A DNA stretch of 64,000 bases from NCBI GenBank assembly GCA_932294295.1, contig OW028574.1, forward strand, positions 30,388,145-30,452,144, read 5' to 3'. The stretch comes from Alitta virens. Lineage: Eukaryota > Annelida > Polychaeta > Phyllodocida > Nereididae. The notes below the pieces were generated by a model that saw only the letters and a list, made by a program, of their open reading frames with translations, made no database searches and was not told the DNA's origin. Below are positions 48,670 to 62,144 of this stretch, one piece after another. Made by a program: the position numbers and the translations under genes. The stretch's first letter is position 1. Each line of letters starts with the position of its first letter.

Positions 48670-50149
48670 TTATGTTTCTTATACAACTGCCTCAGGTTCT
48701 TCTTTGACTGGCGATTCTGGTGCAGTTTCAGCTCCTTTAATTTCTTCTGTCACAACAGCTTCCACCATAACAGACTCACGTTCTTCGTTGAAGAGCCATT
48801 CTGGTCCAACTGCAGCTTCTGCAACAACTGCTATCTTCCACAACAGCCTCAGGTTATTTGACTGGTGATTCTGGTGCAGCTTGAGCTTCTGTAACTTCTT
48901 CATTTACAATTGCTTCCTCCACAATATCCTCAGGTTCTTTGACTGGTGACTCAGGCGCTGATTCAGCTTCTGTAACATCTTCAGTCAGGATTGTTTCCTC
49001 CACAACAGACACATGTTCTTCTTCGACTGGTGATTCGGGTGCATTTGCAATTTCAGTAACTTCTTCTATCACAACTGCTTCTTTCACAACTGACTCACAT
49101 TCTTCCTTGAAGAGCAATTCAGGTCCAGTTTCCGTTTCAGTAACTTCTTCTGTCACAACGGCTTCCTCCACAACATACTCATGTCCTTTGACTGGTGATT
49201 TTTGAGCAGCTTTAGCTTCTGTAACTTCTTGTGTCACAATTGCTTTTTCCACAACAGCCTCAGATTCTTCTTTGACTGGTGATTCTCTGGTGCAGCTTGA
49301 GCTTCGGTAACTTCTTCTGTCACAACGGCTTCCTCCACAACATACTCATGTCCTTTGACTGGTGATTTTTGAGCAGCTTTAGCTTCTGTAACTTCTTGTG
49401 TCACAATTGCTTTTTCCACAACAGCCTCAGATTCTTCTTTGACTGGTGATTCTCTGGTGCAGCTTGAGCTTCGGTAACTTCTTCTGTCACAACGGCTTCC
49501 ACAACAGACTCAGGTTCTTTCTTGACTGGTGATTTCAGTGTGGTTTCAGCTTCGGTAACTTCTACCACAACTACTTCTTCCACAACTGCCTTCAGTTCTT
49601 CTTTGACTGGTGATTCTCTGGTGCAGCTTGAGCTTCGGTAACTTCTTCTGTCACAACGGCTTCCACAACAGACTCAGGTTCTTCCTTGACTGGTGATTTC
49701 AGTGTGGTTTCAGCTTCGGTAACTTCTATCACAACTACTTCTTCCACAACTGCCTTCAGTTCTTGGACTGGTGATTCCAGTGTGGTTTCAGCTTCGGTAA
49801 CTTCCTCTATCACAACTACTTCTTCCACAACTGCCTTCAGTTCTTCTTTGACTGGTGATTCTGGTGCAGCTTGAGCTTCGGTAACTTCTTCTGTCACTAT
49901 TGCTTGCTCCAGAACAGTTTCAGGCACTGACTTGACTGGTGAATCTGGTGCACTGTCAGTTTTTGTAACTTCTTTTGTAACAATTGCTTCTTCCACAACA
50001 GAATCACATTCCTCCTGGACTAGCAATTCTGGTGCATCTTCAGTTTCTATAACTTCTTCTTTCACAATTTCTTCTTTCACAATAGCCTCAGGTTCTTCTT
50101 TGACTGGTGACTCTAGTGCAGTTTCAGTTCCTGCAATTTCTTGTGACAC
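48670..50149 (-). repeat. Unit U39, expanded (1,480 bp)
   Basis: A converted-type unit with a further two-module insertion (about 49272-49443), so the 2-nt insertion occurs three times. It also has the 3-nt loss that makes TAA in module 14. Open stretches are 49592-50149, 49401-49583, 49234-49419, 48854-49252 and 48679-48903. Confidence 0.9.
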
Positions 50150-51629
50150 TTATGTTTCTTATACAACTGCCTCAGGTTCTTCTTTGACTGGCGATTCTGG
50201 TGCAGTTTCAGCTCCTTTAATTTCTTCTGTCACAACAGCTTCCACCATAACAGACTCACGTTCTTCGTTGAAGAGCCATTCTGGTCCAACTGCAGCTTCT
50301 GCAACAACTGCTATCTTCCACAACAGCCTCAGGTTATTTGACTGGTGATTCTGGTGCAGCTTGAGCTTCTGTAACTTCTTCATTTACAATTGCTTCCTCC
50401 ACAATATCCTCAGGTTCTTTGACTGGTGACTCAGGCGCTGATTCAGCTTCTGTAACATCTTCAGTCAGGATTGTTTCCTCCACAACAGACACATGTTCTT
50501 CTTCGACTGGTGATTCGGGTGCATTTGCAATTTCAGTAACTTCTTCTATCACAACTGCTTCTTTCACAACTGACTCACATTCTTCCTTGAAGAGCAATTC
50601 AGGTCCAGTTTCCGTTTCAGTAACTTCTTCTGTCACAACGGCTTCCTCCACAACATACTCATGTCCTTTGACTGGTGATTTTTGAGCAGCTTTAGCTTCT
50701 GTAACTTCTTGTGTCACAATTGCTTTTTCCACAACAGCCTCAGATTCTTCTTTGACTGGTGATTCTCTGGTGCAGCTTGAGCTTCGGTAACTTCTTCTGT
50801 CACAACGGCTTCCTCCACAACATACTCATGTCCTTTGACTGGTGATTTTTGAGCAGCTTTAGCTTCTGTAACTTCTTGTGTCACAATTGCTTTTTCCACA
50901 ACAGCCTCAGATTCTTCTTTGACTGGTGATTCTCTGGTGCAGCTTGAGCTTCGGTAACTTCTTCTGTCACAACGGCTTCCACAACAGACTCAGGTTCTTT
51001 CTTGACTGGTGATTTCAGTGTGGTTTCAGCTTCGGTAACTTCTACCACAACTACTTCTTCCACAACTGCCTTCAGTTCTTCTTTGACTGGTGATTCTCTG
51101 GTGCAGCTTGAGCTTCGGTAACTTCTTCTGTCACAACGGCTTCCACAACAGACTCAGGTTCTTCCTTGACTGGTGATTTCAGTGTGGTTTCAGCTTCGGT
51201 AACTTCTATCACAACTACTTCTTCCACAACTGCCTTCAGTTCTTGGACTGGTGATTCCAGTGTGGTTTCAGCTTCGGTAACTTCCTCTATCACAACTACT
51301 TCTTCCACAACTGCCTTCAGTTCTTCTTTGACTGGTGATTCTGGTGCAGCTTGAGCTTCGGTAACTTCTTCTGTCACTATTGCTTGCTCCAGAACAGTTT
51401 CAGGCACTGACTTGACTGGTGAATCTGGTGCACTGTCAGTTTTTGTAACTTCTTTTGTAACAATTGCTTCTTCCACAACAGAATCACATTCCTCCTGGAC
51501 TAGCAATTCTGGTGCATCTTCAGTTTCTATAACTTCTTCTTTCACAATTTCTTCTTTCACAATAGCCTCAGGTTCTTCTTTGACTGGTGACTCTAGTGCA
51601 GTTTCAGTTCCTGCAATTTCTTGTGACAC
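50150..51629 (-). repeat. Unit U40, expanded (1,480 bp)
   Basis: Near-identical copy of U39, exactly 1,480 bp away, with the same insertion and lesions. Open stretches are 51072-51629, 50881-51063, 50714-50899, 50334-50732 and 50159-50383. Confidence 0.9.
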
Positions 51630-52943
51630 TTATGTTTCTTATACAACTGCCTCAGGTTCTTCTTTGACTTGGGATTCTGGTGCAGTTTCAGCTCCTTTAA
51701 CTTCTTCTGTCACAACAGCTTCCACCATAACAGACTCACGTTCTTCGTTGAAGAGCCATTCTGGTCCAACTGCAGCTTCTGCAACAACTGCTATCTTTCA
51801 CAACAGCCTCAGGTTCTTCTTTGACTGGTGATTCTGGTGCAGCTTGAGCTTCTGTAACTTCTTCATTTACAATTGCTTCCTCCACAATATCCTCAGGTTC
51901 TTTGACTGGTGACTCAGGCGCTGATTCAGCTTCTGCAACATCTTCAGTCAGGATTGTTTCCTCCACAACAGACATATGTTCTTCTTCGACTGGTGATTCT
52001 GGTGCATTTGCAATTTCAGTAACTTCTTCTATCACAACTGCTTCTTCCACAACTGACTCACATTCTTCCTTGAAGAGCAATTCAGGTCCAGTTTCCGTTT
52101 CTGTAACTTCTTCTGTCACAACGGCTTCCTCCACAACATACTCACGTCCTTTGACTGGTGATTTTTGAGCAGCTTTAGCTTCTGTAACTTCTTGTGTCAC
52201 AATTGCTTTTTCCACAACAGCCTCAGATTCTTCTTTGACTGGTGATTCCATTCGGGTTTCAGCTTCGGTAACTTCTATCACAACTACTTCTTCCACAACT
52301 GCCTTCAGTTCTTGGACTGGTGATTCCAGTGTGGTTTCAGCTTCGGTAACTTCCTCTATCACAACTACTTCTTCCACAACTGCCTTCAGTTCTCCTTTGA
52401 CTGGTGATTCTCTAATGCAGCTTGAGCTTCGGTAACTTCTTCTGTCACAACGGCTTCCACAACAGACTCAGGTTCTTCCTTGACTGGTGATTTCAGTGTG
52501 GTTTCAGCTTCGGTAACTTCTATCACAACTACTTCTTCCACAACTGCCTTCAGTTCTTGGACTGGTGATTTCAGTGTGGTTTGAGCTTCGGTAACTTCCT
52601 CTATCACAACTACTTCTTCCACAACTGCCTTCAGTTCTTCTTTGACTGGTGATTCTGGTGCAGCTTGAGCTTCGGTAACTTCTTCTGTCACTATTGCTTG
52701 CTCCAGAACAGTTTCAGGCACTGACTTGACTGGTGAATCTGGTGCACTGTCAGTTTTTGTAACTTCTTTTGTAACAATTGCTTCTTCCACAACAGAATCA
52801 CATTCCTCCTGGACTAGCAATTCTGGTGCATCTTCAGTTTCTATAACTTCTTCTTTCACAATTTCTTCTTTCACAATAGCCTCAGGTTCTTCTTTGACTG
52901 GTGACTCTAGTGCAGTTTCAGCTCCTGCAATTTCTTGTGACAC
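51630..52943 (-). repeat. Unit U41 (1,314 bp)
   Basis: Segment A is 52386-52943 (with EIAGAET and EEVTEAQTT) and B is 51736-52377. Module 16 has ESQVK. Confidence 0.93.
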
Positions 52944-54259
52944 TTATGTTTCTTATACAACTGCCTCAGGCTCTTCTTTGACTGGCGATTCTGGTGCAGT
53001 TTCAGCTCCTTTAACTTCTTCTGTCACAACAGCTTCCACCATAACAGACTCACGTTCTTCGTTGAAGAGCCATTCTGGTCCAACTGCAGCTTCTGCAACA
53101 ACTGCTATCTTTCACAACAGCCTCAGGTTCTTCTTTGACTGGTGATTCTGGTGCAGCTTGAGCTTCTGTAACTTCTTCATTTACAATTGCTTCCTCCACA
53201 ATATCCTCAGGTTGTTTGACTGGTGACTCAGGCACTGATTCAGCTTCTGTAACATCTTCAGTCAGGATTGTTTCCTCCACAACAGACATATGTTCTTCTT
53301 CGACTGGTGATTCTGGTGCATTTGCAATTTCAGTAACTTCTTCTATCACAACTGCTTCTTCCACAACTGACTCACATTCTTCCTTGAAGAGCAATTCAGG
53401 TCCAGTTTCCATTTCTGTAACTTCTTCTGTCACAACGGCTTCCTCCACAACATACTCACGTCCTTTGACTGGTGATGTTTGAGCAACTTTAGCTTCTGTA
53501 ACTTCTTGTGTCACAATTGCTTTTTCCACAACAGCCTCAGATTCTTCTTTGACTGGTGATTCTCTGGTGCAGCTTGAGCTTCGGTAACTTCTTCTGTCAC
53601 AACGGCTTCCACAACAGACTCAGGTTCTTCCTTGACTGGTGATTTCAGTGTGGTTTCAGCTTCGGTAACTTCTATCACAACTACTTCTTCCACAACTGCC
53701 TTCAGTTCTTCTTTGACTGGTGATTCTCTGGTGCAGCTTGAGCTTCGGTAACTTCTTCTGTCACAACGGCTTCCACAACAGACTCAGGTTCTTCCTTGAC
53801 TGGTGATTTCAGTGTGGTTTCAGCTTCGGTAACTTCTATCACAACTACTTCTTCCACAACTGCCTTCAGTTCTTGGACTGGTGATTCCAGTGTGGTTTCA
53901 GCTTCGGTAACTTCCTCTATCACAACTACTTCTTCCACAACTGCCTTCAGTTCTTCTTTGACTGGTGATTCTGGTGCAGCTTGAGCTTCGGTAACTTCTT
54001 CTGTCACTATTGCTTGCTCCAGAACAGTTTCAGGCACTGACTTGACTGGTGAATCTGGTGCACTATCAGTTTTTGTAACTTCTTTTGTAACAATTGCTTC
54101 TTCCACAACAGAATCACATTCCTCCTGGACTAGCAATTCTGGTGCATCTTCAGCTTCTATAACTTCTTCTTTCACAATTTCTTCTTTCACAATAGCCTCA
54201 GGTTCTTCTTTGACTGGTGACTCTAGTGCAGTTTCAGTTCCTGCAATTTCTTGTGACAC
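52944..54259 (-). repeat. Unit U42, converted type (1,316 bp)
   Basis: Two 2-nt insertions. Open stretches are 53702-54259, 53511-53693 and 53050-53529. M13 reads SPVKQPED, a private change. Confidence 0.92.
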
Positions 54260-55573
54260 TTATGTTTCTTATACAACTGCCTCAGGTTCTTCTTTGACTT
54301 GGGATTCTGGTGCAGTTTCAGCTCCTTTAACTTCTTCTGTCACAACAGCTTCCACCATAACAGACTCACGTTCTTCGTTGAAGAGCCATTCTGGTCCAAC
54401 TGCAGCTTCTGCAACAACTGCTATCTTTCACAACAGCCTCAGGTTCTTCTTTGACTGGTGATTCTGGTGCAGCTTGAGCTTCTGTAACTTCTTCATTTAC
54501 AATTGCTTCCTCCACAATATCCTCAGGTTCTTTGACTGGTGACTCAGGCGCTGATTCAGCTTCTGCAACATCTTCAGTCAGGATTGTTTCCTCCACAACA
54601 GACATATGTTCTTCTTCGACTGGTGATTCTGGTGCATTTGCAATTTCAGTAACTTCTTCTATCACAACTGCTTCTTCCACAACTGACTCACATTCTTCCT
54701 TGAAGAGCAATTCAAGTCCAGTTTCCATTTCTGTAACTTCTTCTGTCACAACGGCTTCCTCCACAACATACTCACGTCCTTTGACTGGTGATTTTTGAGC
54801 AGCTTTAGCTTCTGTAACTTCTCGTGTCACAATTGCTTTTTCCACAACAGCCTCAGATTCTTCTTTGACTGGTGATTCCATTCGGGTTTCAGCTTCGGTA
54901 ACTTCTATCACAACTACTTCTTCCACAACTGCCTTCAGTTCTTGGACTGGTGATTCCAGTGTGGTTTCAGCTTCGGTAACTTCCTCTATCACAACTACTT
55001 CTTCCACAACTGCCTTCAGTTCTCCTTTGACTGGTGATTCTCTGGTGCAGCTTGAGCTTCGGTAACTTCTTCTGTCACAACGGCTTCCACAACAGACTCA
55101 GGTTCTTCCTTGACTGGTGATTTCAGTGTGGTTTCAGCTTCGGTAACTTCTATCACAACTACTTCTTCCACAACTGCCTTCAGTTCTTGGACTGGTGATT
55201 CCAGTGTGGTTTGAGCTTCGGTAACTTCCTCTATCACAACTACTTCTTCCACAACTGCCTTCAGTTCTTCTTTGACTGGTGATTCTGGTGCAGCTTGAGC
55301 TTCGGTAACTTCTTCTGTCACTATTGCTTGCTCCAGAACAGTTTCAGGCACTGACTTGACTGGTGAATCTGGTGCACTGTCAGTTTTTGTAACTTCTTTT
55401 GTAACAATTGCTTCTTCCACAACAGAATCACATTCCTCCTGGACTAGCAATTCTGGTGCATCTTCAGTTTCTATAACTTCTTCTTTCACAATTTCTTCTT
55501 TCACAATAGCCTCAGGTTCTTCTTTGACTGGTGACTCTAGTGCAGTTTCAGTTCCTGCAATTTCTTGTGACAC
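54260..55573 (-). repeat. Unit U43 (1,314 bp)
   Basis: Segment A is 55016-55573 (EEVTEAQTT, as U41) and B is 54366-55007 (private VTREVTEAK and MELGTE-type M11 changes). Module 16 has ESQVK. Confidence 0.92.
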
Positions 55574-56889
55574 TTATGTTTCTTATACAACTGCCTCAGG
55601 CTCTTCTTTGACTGGCGATTCTGGTGCAGTTTCAGCTCCTTTAACTTCTTCTGTCACAACAGCTTCCACCATAACAGACTCACGTTCTTCGTTGAAGAGC
55701 CATTCTGGTCCAACTGCAGCTTCTGCAACAACTGCTATCTTTCACAACAGCCTCAGGTTCTTCTTTGACTGGTGATTCTGGTGCAGCTTGAGCTTCTGTA
55801 ACTTCTTCATTTACAATTGCTTCCTCCACAATATCCTCAGGTTCTTTGACTGGTGACTCAGGCACTGATTCAGCTTCTGTAACATCTTCAGTCAGGATTG
55901 TTTCCTCCACAACAGACATATGTTCTTCTTCGACTGGTGATTCTGGTGCATTTGCAATTTCAGTAACTTCTTCTATCACAACTGCTTCTTCCACAACTGA
56001 CTCACATTCTTCCTTGAAGAGCAATTCAGGTCCAGTTTCCATTTCTGTAACTTCTTCTGTCACAACGGCTTCCTCCACAACATACTCACGTCCTTTGACT
56101 GGTGATGTTTGAGCAACTTTAGCTTCTGTAACTTCTTGTGTCACAATTGCTTTTTCCACAACAGCCTCAGATTCTTCTTTGACTGGTGATTCTCTGGTGC
56201 AGCTTGAGCTTCGGTAACTTCTTCTGTCACAACGGCTTCCACAACAGACTCAGGTTCTTCCTTGACTGGTGATTTCAGTGTGGTTTCAGCTTCGGTAACT
56301 TCTATCACAACTACTTCTTCCACAACTGCCTTCAGTTCTTCTTTGACTGGTGATTCTCTGGTGCAGCTTGAGCTTCGGTAACTTCTTCTGTCACAACGGC
56401 TTCCACAACAGACTCAGGTTCTTCCTTGACTGGTGATTTCAGTGTGGTTTCAGCTTCGGTAACTTCTATCACAACTACTTCTTCCACAACTGCCTTCAGT
56501 TCTTGGACTGGTGATTCCAGTGTGGTTTCAGCTTCGGTAACTTCCTCTATCACAACTACTTCTTCCACAACTGCCTTCAGTTCTTCTTTGACTGGTGATT
56601 CTGGTGCAGCTTGAGCTTCGGTAACTTCTTCTGTCACTATTGCTTGCTCCAGAACAGTTTCAGGCACTGACTTGACTGGTGAATCTGGTGCACTGTCAGT
56701 TTTTGTAACTTCTTTTGTAACAATTGCTTCTTCCACAACAGAATCACATTCCTCCTGGACTAGCAATTCTGGTGCATCTTCAGCTTCTATAACTTCTTCT
56801 TTCACAATTTCTTCTTTCACAATAGCCTCAGGTTCTTCTTTGACTGGTGACTCTAGTGCAGTTTCAGTTCCTGCAATTTCTTGTGACAC
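55574..56889 (-). repeat. Unit U44, converted type (1,316 bp)
   Basis: As U42. Open stretches are 56332-56889, 56141-56323 and 55680-56159. Confidence 0.92.
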
Positions 56890-58203
56890 TTATGTTTCTT
56901 ATACAACTGCCTCAGGTTCTTCTTTGACTTGGGATTCTGGTGCAGTTTCAGCTCCTTTAACTTCTTCTGTCACAACAGCTTCCACCATAACAGACTCACG
57001 TTCTTCGTTGAAGAGCCATTCTGGTCCAACTGCAGCTTCTGCAACAACTGCTATCTTTCACAACAGCCTCAGGTTCTTCTTTGACTGGTGATTCTGGTGC
57101 AGCTTGAGCTTCTGTAACTTCTTCATTTACAATTGCTTCCTCCACAATATCCTCAGGTTCTTTGACTGGTGACTCAGGCGCTGATTCAGCTTCTGCAACA
57201 TCTTCAGTCAGGATTGTTTCCTCCACAACAGACATATGTTCTTCTTCGACTGGTGATTCTGGTGCATTTGCAATTTCAGTAACTTCTTCTATCACAACTG
57301 CTTCTTCCACAACTGACTCACATTCTTCCTTGAAGAGCAATTCAGGTCCAGTTTCCGTTTCTGTAACTTCTTCTGTCACAACGGCTTCCTCCACAACATA
57401 CTCACGTCCTTTGACTGGTGATTTTTGAGCAGCTTTAGCTTCTGTAACTTCTTGTGTCACAATTGCTTTTTCCACAACAGCCTCAGATTCTTCTTTGACT
57501 GGTGATTCCATTCGGGTTTCAGCTTCGGTAACTTCTATCACAACTACTTCTTCCACAACTGCCTTCAGTTCTTGGACTGGTGATTCCAGTGTGGTTTCAG
57601 CTTCGGTAACTTCCTCTATCACAACTACTTCTTCCACAACTGCCTTCAGTTCTCCTTTGACTGGTGATTCTCTGGTGCAGCTTGAGCTTCGGTAACTTCT
57701 TCTGTCACAACGGCTTCCACAACAGACTCAGGTTCTTCCTTGACTGGTGATTTCAGTGTGGTTTCAGCTTCGGTAACTTCTATCACAACTACTTCTTCCA
57801 CAACTGCCTTCAGTTCTTGGACTGGTGATTCCAGTGTGGTTTCAGCTTCGGTAACTTCCTCTATCACAACTACTTCTTCCACAACTGCCTTCAGTTCTTC
57901 TTTGACTGGTGATTCTGGTGCAGCTTGAGCTTCGGTAACTTCTTCTGTCACTATTGCTTGCTCCAGAACAGTTTCAGGCACTGACTTGACTGGTGAATCT
58001 GGTGCACTGTCAGTTTTTGTAACTTCTTTTGTAACAATTGCTTCTTCCACAACAGAATCACATTCCTCCTGGACTAGCAATTCTGGTGCATGTTCAGTTT
58101 CTATAACTTCTTCTTTCACAATTTCTTCTTTCACAATAGCCTCAGGTTCTTCTTTGACTGGTGACTCTAGTACAGTTTCAGTTCCTGCAATTTCTTGTGA
58201 CAC
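56890..58203 (-). repeat. Unit U45 (1,314 bp)
   Basis: Segment A is 57646-58203 (TETVLES, VIETEHAP) and B is 56996-57637. Module 16 has ESQVK. Confidence 0.93.
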
Positions 58204-59681
58204 TTATGTTTCTTATACAACTGCCTCAGGCTCTTCTTTGACTGGCGATTCTGGTGCAGTTTCAGCTCCTTTAACTTCTTCTGTCACAACAGCTTCCACC
58301 ATAACAGACTCACGTTCTTCGTTGAAGAGCCATTCTGGTCCAACTGCAGCTTCTGCAACAACTGCTATCTTTCACAACAGCCTCAGGTTCTTCTTTGACT
58401 GGTGATTCTGGTGCAGCTTGAGCTTCTGTAACTTCTTCATTTACAATTGCTTCCTCCACAATATCCTCAGGTTCTTTGACTGGTGACTCAGGCACTGATT
58501 CAGCTTCTGTAACATCTTCAGTCAGGATTGTTTCCTCCACAACAGACATATGTTCTTCTTCGACTGGTGTTTCTGGTGCATTTGCAATTTCAGTAACTTC
58601 TTCTATCACAACTGCTTCTTCCACAACTGACTCACATTCTTCCTTGAAGAGCAATTCAGGTCCAGTTTCCGTTTCTGTAACTTCTTCTGTCACAACGGCT
58701 TCCTCCACAACATACTCACGTCCTTTGACTGGTGATTTTTGAGCAGCTTTAGCTTCTGTAACTTCTTGTGTCACAATTGCTTTTTCCACAACAGCCTCAG
58801 ATTCTTCTTTGACTGGTGATTCCATTCGGGTTTCAGCTTCGGTAACTTCTATCACAACTACTTCTTCCACAACTGCCTTCAGTTCTTGGACTGGTGATTC
58901 CAGTGTGGTTTCAGCTTCGGTAACTTCCTCTATCACAACTACTTCTTCCACAACTGCCTTCAGTTCTCCTTTGACTGGTGATTCTCTGGTGCAGCTTGAG
59001 CTTTGGTAACTTCTTCTGTCACAACGGCTTCCACAACAGACTCAGGTTCTTCCTTGACTGGTGATTTCAGTGTGGTTTCAGCTTCGGTAACTTCTATCAC
59101 AACTACTTCTTCCACAACTGCCTTCAGTTCTTCTTTGACTGGTGATTCTCTGGTGCAGCTTGAGCTTCGGTAACTTCTTCTGTCACAACGGCTTCCACAA
59201 CAGACTCAGGTTCTTCCTTGACTGGTGATTTCAGTGTGGTTTCAGCTTCGGTAACTTCTATCACAACTACTTCTTCCACAACTGCCTTCAGTTCTTGGAC
59301 TGGTGATTCCAGTGTGGTTTCAGCTTCGGTAACTTCCTCTATCACAACTACTTCTTCCACAACTGCCTTCAGTTCTTCTTTGACTGGTGATTCTGGTGCA
59401 GCTTGAGCTTCGGTAACTTCTTCTGTCACTATTGCTTGCTCCAGAACAGTTTCAGGCACTGACTTGACTGGTGAATCTGGTGCACTGTCAGTTTTTGTAA
59501 CTTCTTTCGTAACAATTGCTTCTTCCACAACAGAATCACATTCCTCCTGGACTAGCAATTCTGGTGCATCTTCAGTTTCTATAACTTCTTCTTTCACAAT
59601 TTCTTCTTTCACAATAGCCTCAGGTTCTTCTTTGACTGGTGACTCTAGTGCAGTTTCAGTTCCTCCAATTTCTTGTGACAC
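58204..59681 (-). repeat. Unit U46, two-module gain (1,478 bp)
   Basis: Carries an extra 164-bp copy of the module 6-7 block at about 58960-59123, including a second 2-nt insertion. Segment A is 59124-59681 (EIGGTET) and B is 58310-58951. Confidence 0.92.
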
Positions 59682-60830
59682 TTATGTTTCTTATACAACT
59701 GCCTCAGGTTCTTCTTTGACTGGCGATTCTGGTGCAGTTTCAGCTCCTTTAACTTCTTCTGTCACAACAGCTTCCACCATAACAGACTCACGTTCTTCGT
59801 TGAAGAGCCATTCTGGTCCAACTGCAGCTTCTGCAACAACTGCTATCTTTCACAACAGCCTCAGGTTCTTCTTTGACTGGTGATTCTGGTGCAGCTTGAG
59901 CTTCTGTAACTTCTTCATTTACAATTGCTTCCTCCACAATATCCTCAGGTTCTTTGACTGGTGACTCAGGCACTGATTCAGCTTCTGTAACATCTTCAGT
60001 CAGGATTGTTTCCTCCACAACAGACATATGTTCTTCTTCGACTGGTGATTCTGGTGCATTTGCAATTTCAGTAACTTCTTCTATCACAACTGCTTCTTCC
60101 ACAACTGACTCACATTCTTCCTTGAAGAGCAATTCAGGTCCAGTTTCCGTTTCTGTAACTTCTTCTGTCACAACGGCTTCCTCCACAACATACTCACGTT
60201 GTTTGACTGGTGATTTTTGAGCAGCTTTAGCTTCTGTAACTTCTTGTGTCACAATTGCTTTTTCCACAACAGCCTCAGATTCTTTTTGACTGGTGATTCC
60301 ATTCGGGTTTCAGCTTCGGTAACTTCTATCACAACTACTTCTTCCACAACTGCCTTCAGTTCTTGGACTGGTGATTCCAGTGTGGTTTCAGCTTCGGTAA
60401 CTTCCTCTATCACAACTACTTCTTCCACAACTGCCTTCAGTTCTTGGACTGGTGATTCCAGTGTGGTTTCAGCTTCGGTAACTTCCTCTATCACAACTAC
60501 TTCTTCCACAACTGCCTTCAGTTCTTCTTTGACTGGTGATTCTGGTGCAGCTTGAGCTTCGGTAACTTCTTCTGTCACTATTGCTTGCTCCAGAACAGTT
60601 TCAGGCACTGACTTGACTGGTGAATCTGGTGCACTGTCAGTTTTTGTAACTTTTTTTGTAACAATTGCTTCTTCCACAACAGAATCACATTCCTCCTGGA
60701 CTAGCAATTCTGGTGCATCTTCAGTTTCTATAACTTCTTCTTTCACAATTTCTTCTTTCACAATAGCCTCAGGTTCTTCTTTGACTGGTGACTCTAGTGC
60801 AGTTTCAGTTCCTGCAATTTCTTGTGACAC
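59682..60830 (-). repeat. Unit U47, two-module loss plus 1-nt deletion (1,149 bp)
   Basis: Lacks the 164-bp module 6-7 block with its 2-nt insertion, and has a 1-nt loss near 60283. The two SPVQ modules become directly adjacent. The frame stays open at 60249-60830 (193 residues) to the 1-nt loss; B is 59788-60267. The length is again a multiple of three because the 1-nt loss offsets the module 15 insertion. Confidence 0.92.
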
Positions 60831-62144
60831 TAATGTTTCTTATACAACTGCCTCAGGTTCTTCTTTGACTTGGGATTCTGGTGCAGTTTCAGCTCCTTTA
60901 ACTTCTTCTGTCACAACAGCTTCCACCATAACAGACTCACGTTCTTCGTTGAAGAGCCATTCTGGTCCAACTGCAGCTTCTGCAACAACTGCTATCTTTC
61001 ACAACAGCCTCAGGTTCTTCTTTGACTGGTGATTCTGGTGCAGATTGAGCTTCTGTAACTTCTTCATTTACAATTGCTTCCTCCACAATATCCTCAGGTT
61101 CTTTGACTGGTGACTCAGGCACTGATTCAGCTTCTGTAACATCTTCAGTCAGGATTGTTTCCTCCACAACAGACATATGTTCTTCTTCGACTGGTGATTC
61201 TGGTGCATTTGCAATTTCAGTAACTTCTTCTATCACAACTGCTTCTTCCACAACTGACTCACATTCTTCCTTGAAGAGCAATTCAGGTCCAGTTTCCGTT
61301 TCTGTAACTTCTTCTGTCACAACGGCTTCCTCCACAACATACTCACGTCCTTTGACTGGTGATTTTTGAGCAGCTTTAGCTTCTGTAACTTCTTGTGTCA
61401 CAATTGCTTTTCCCACAACAGCCTCAGATTCTTCTTTGACTGGTGATTCCATTGGGGTTTCAGCTTCGGTAACTTCTATCACAACTACTTCTTCCACAAC
61501 TGCCTTCAGTTCTTGGACTGGTGATTCCAGTGTGGTTTCAGCTTCGGTAACTTCCTATATCACAACTACTTCTTCCACAACTGCCTTCAGTTCTTCTTTG
61601 ACTGGTGATTCTCTGGTGCAGCTTGAGTTTTGGTAACTACTTCTGTCACAACGGCTTCCACAACAGACTCAGGTTCTTCCTTGACTGGTGATTTCAGTGT
61701 GGTTTCAGCTTCGGTAACTCCTATCACAACTACTTCTTCCACAACTGCCTTCAGTTCTTGGACTGGTGATTCCAGTGTGGTTTCAGCTTCGGTAACTTCC
61801 TCTATCACAACTACTTCTTCCACAACTGCCTTCAGTTCCTCTTTGACTGGTGATTCTGGTGCAGCTTGAGCTTCGGTAACTTCTTCTGTCACTATTGCTT
61901 GCTCCAGAACAGTTTCAGGCACTGACTTGACTGGTGAATCTGGTGCACTGTCAGTTTTTGTAACTTTTTTTGTAACAATTGCTTCTTCCACAACAGAATC
62001 ACATTCCTCCTGGACTAGCAATTCTGGTGCATCTTCAGTTTCTATAACTTCTTCTTTCACAATTTCTTCTTTCACAATAGCCTCAGGTTCTTCTTTGACT
62101 GGTGACTCTAGTGCAGTTTCAGTTCCTGCAATTTCTTGTGACAC
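60831..62144 (-). repeat. Unit U48 (1,314 bp)
   Basis: Segment A is 61587-62144 and B is 60937-61497. The second TAA at the low end reads TTA (60831-60833). Module 8 has the TAG and module 16 has ESQVK. Private changes shared with U49 include EAQSAPE, EAVVGKAIV and a T-rich taacttttttttg in M3. Confidence 0.93.
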
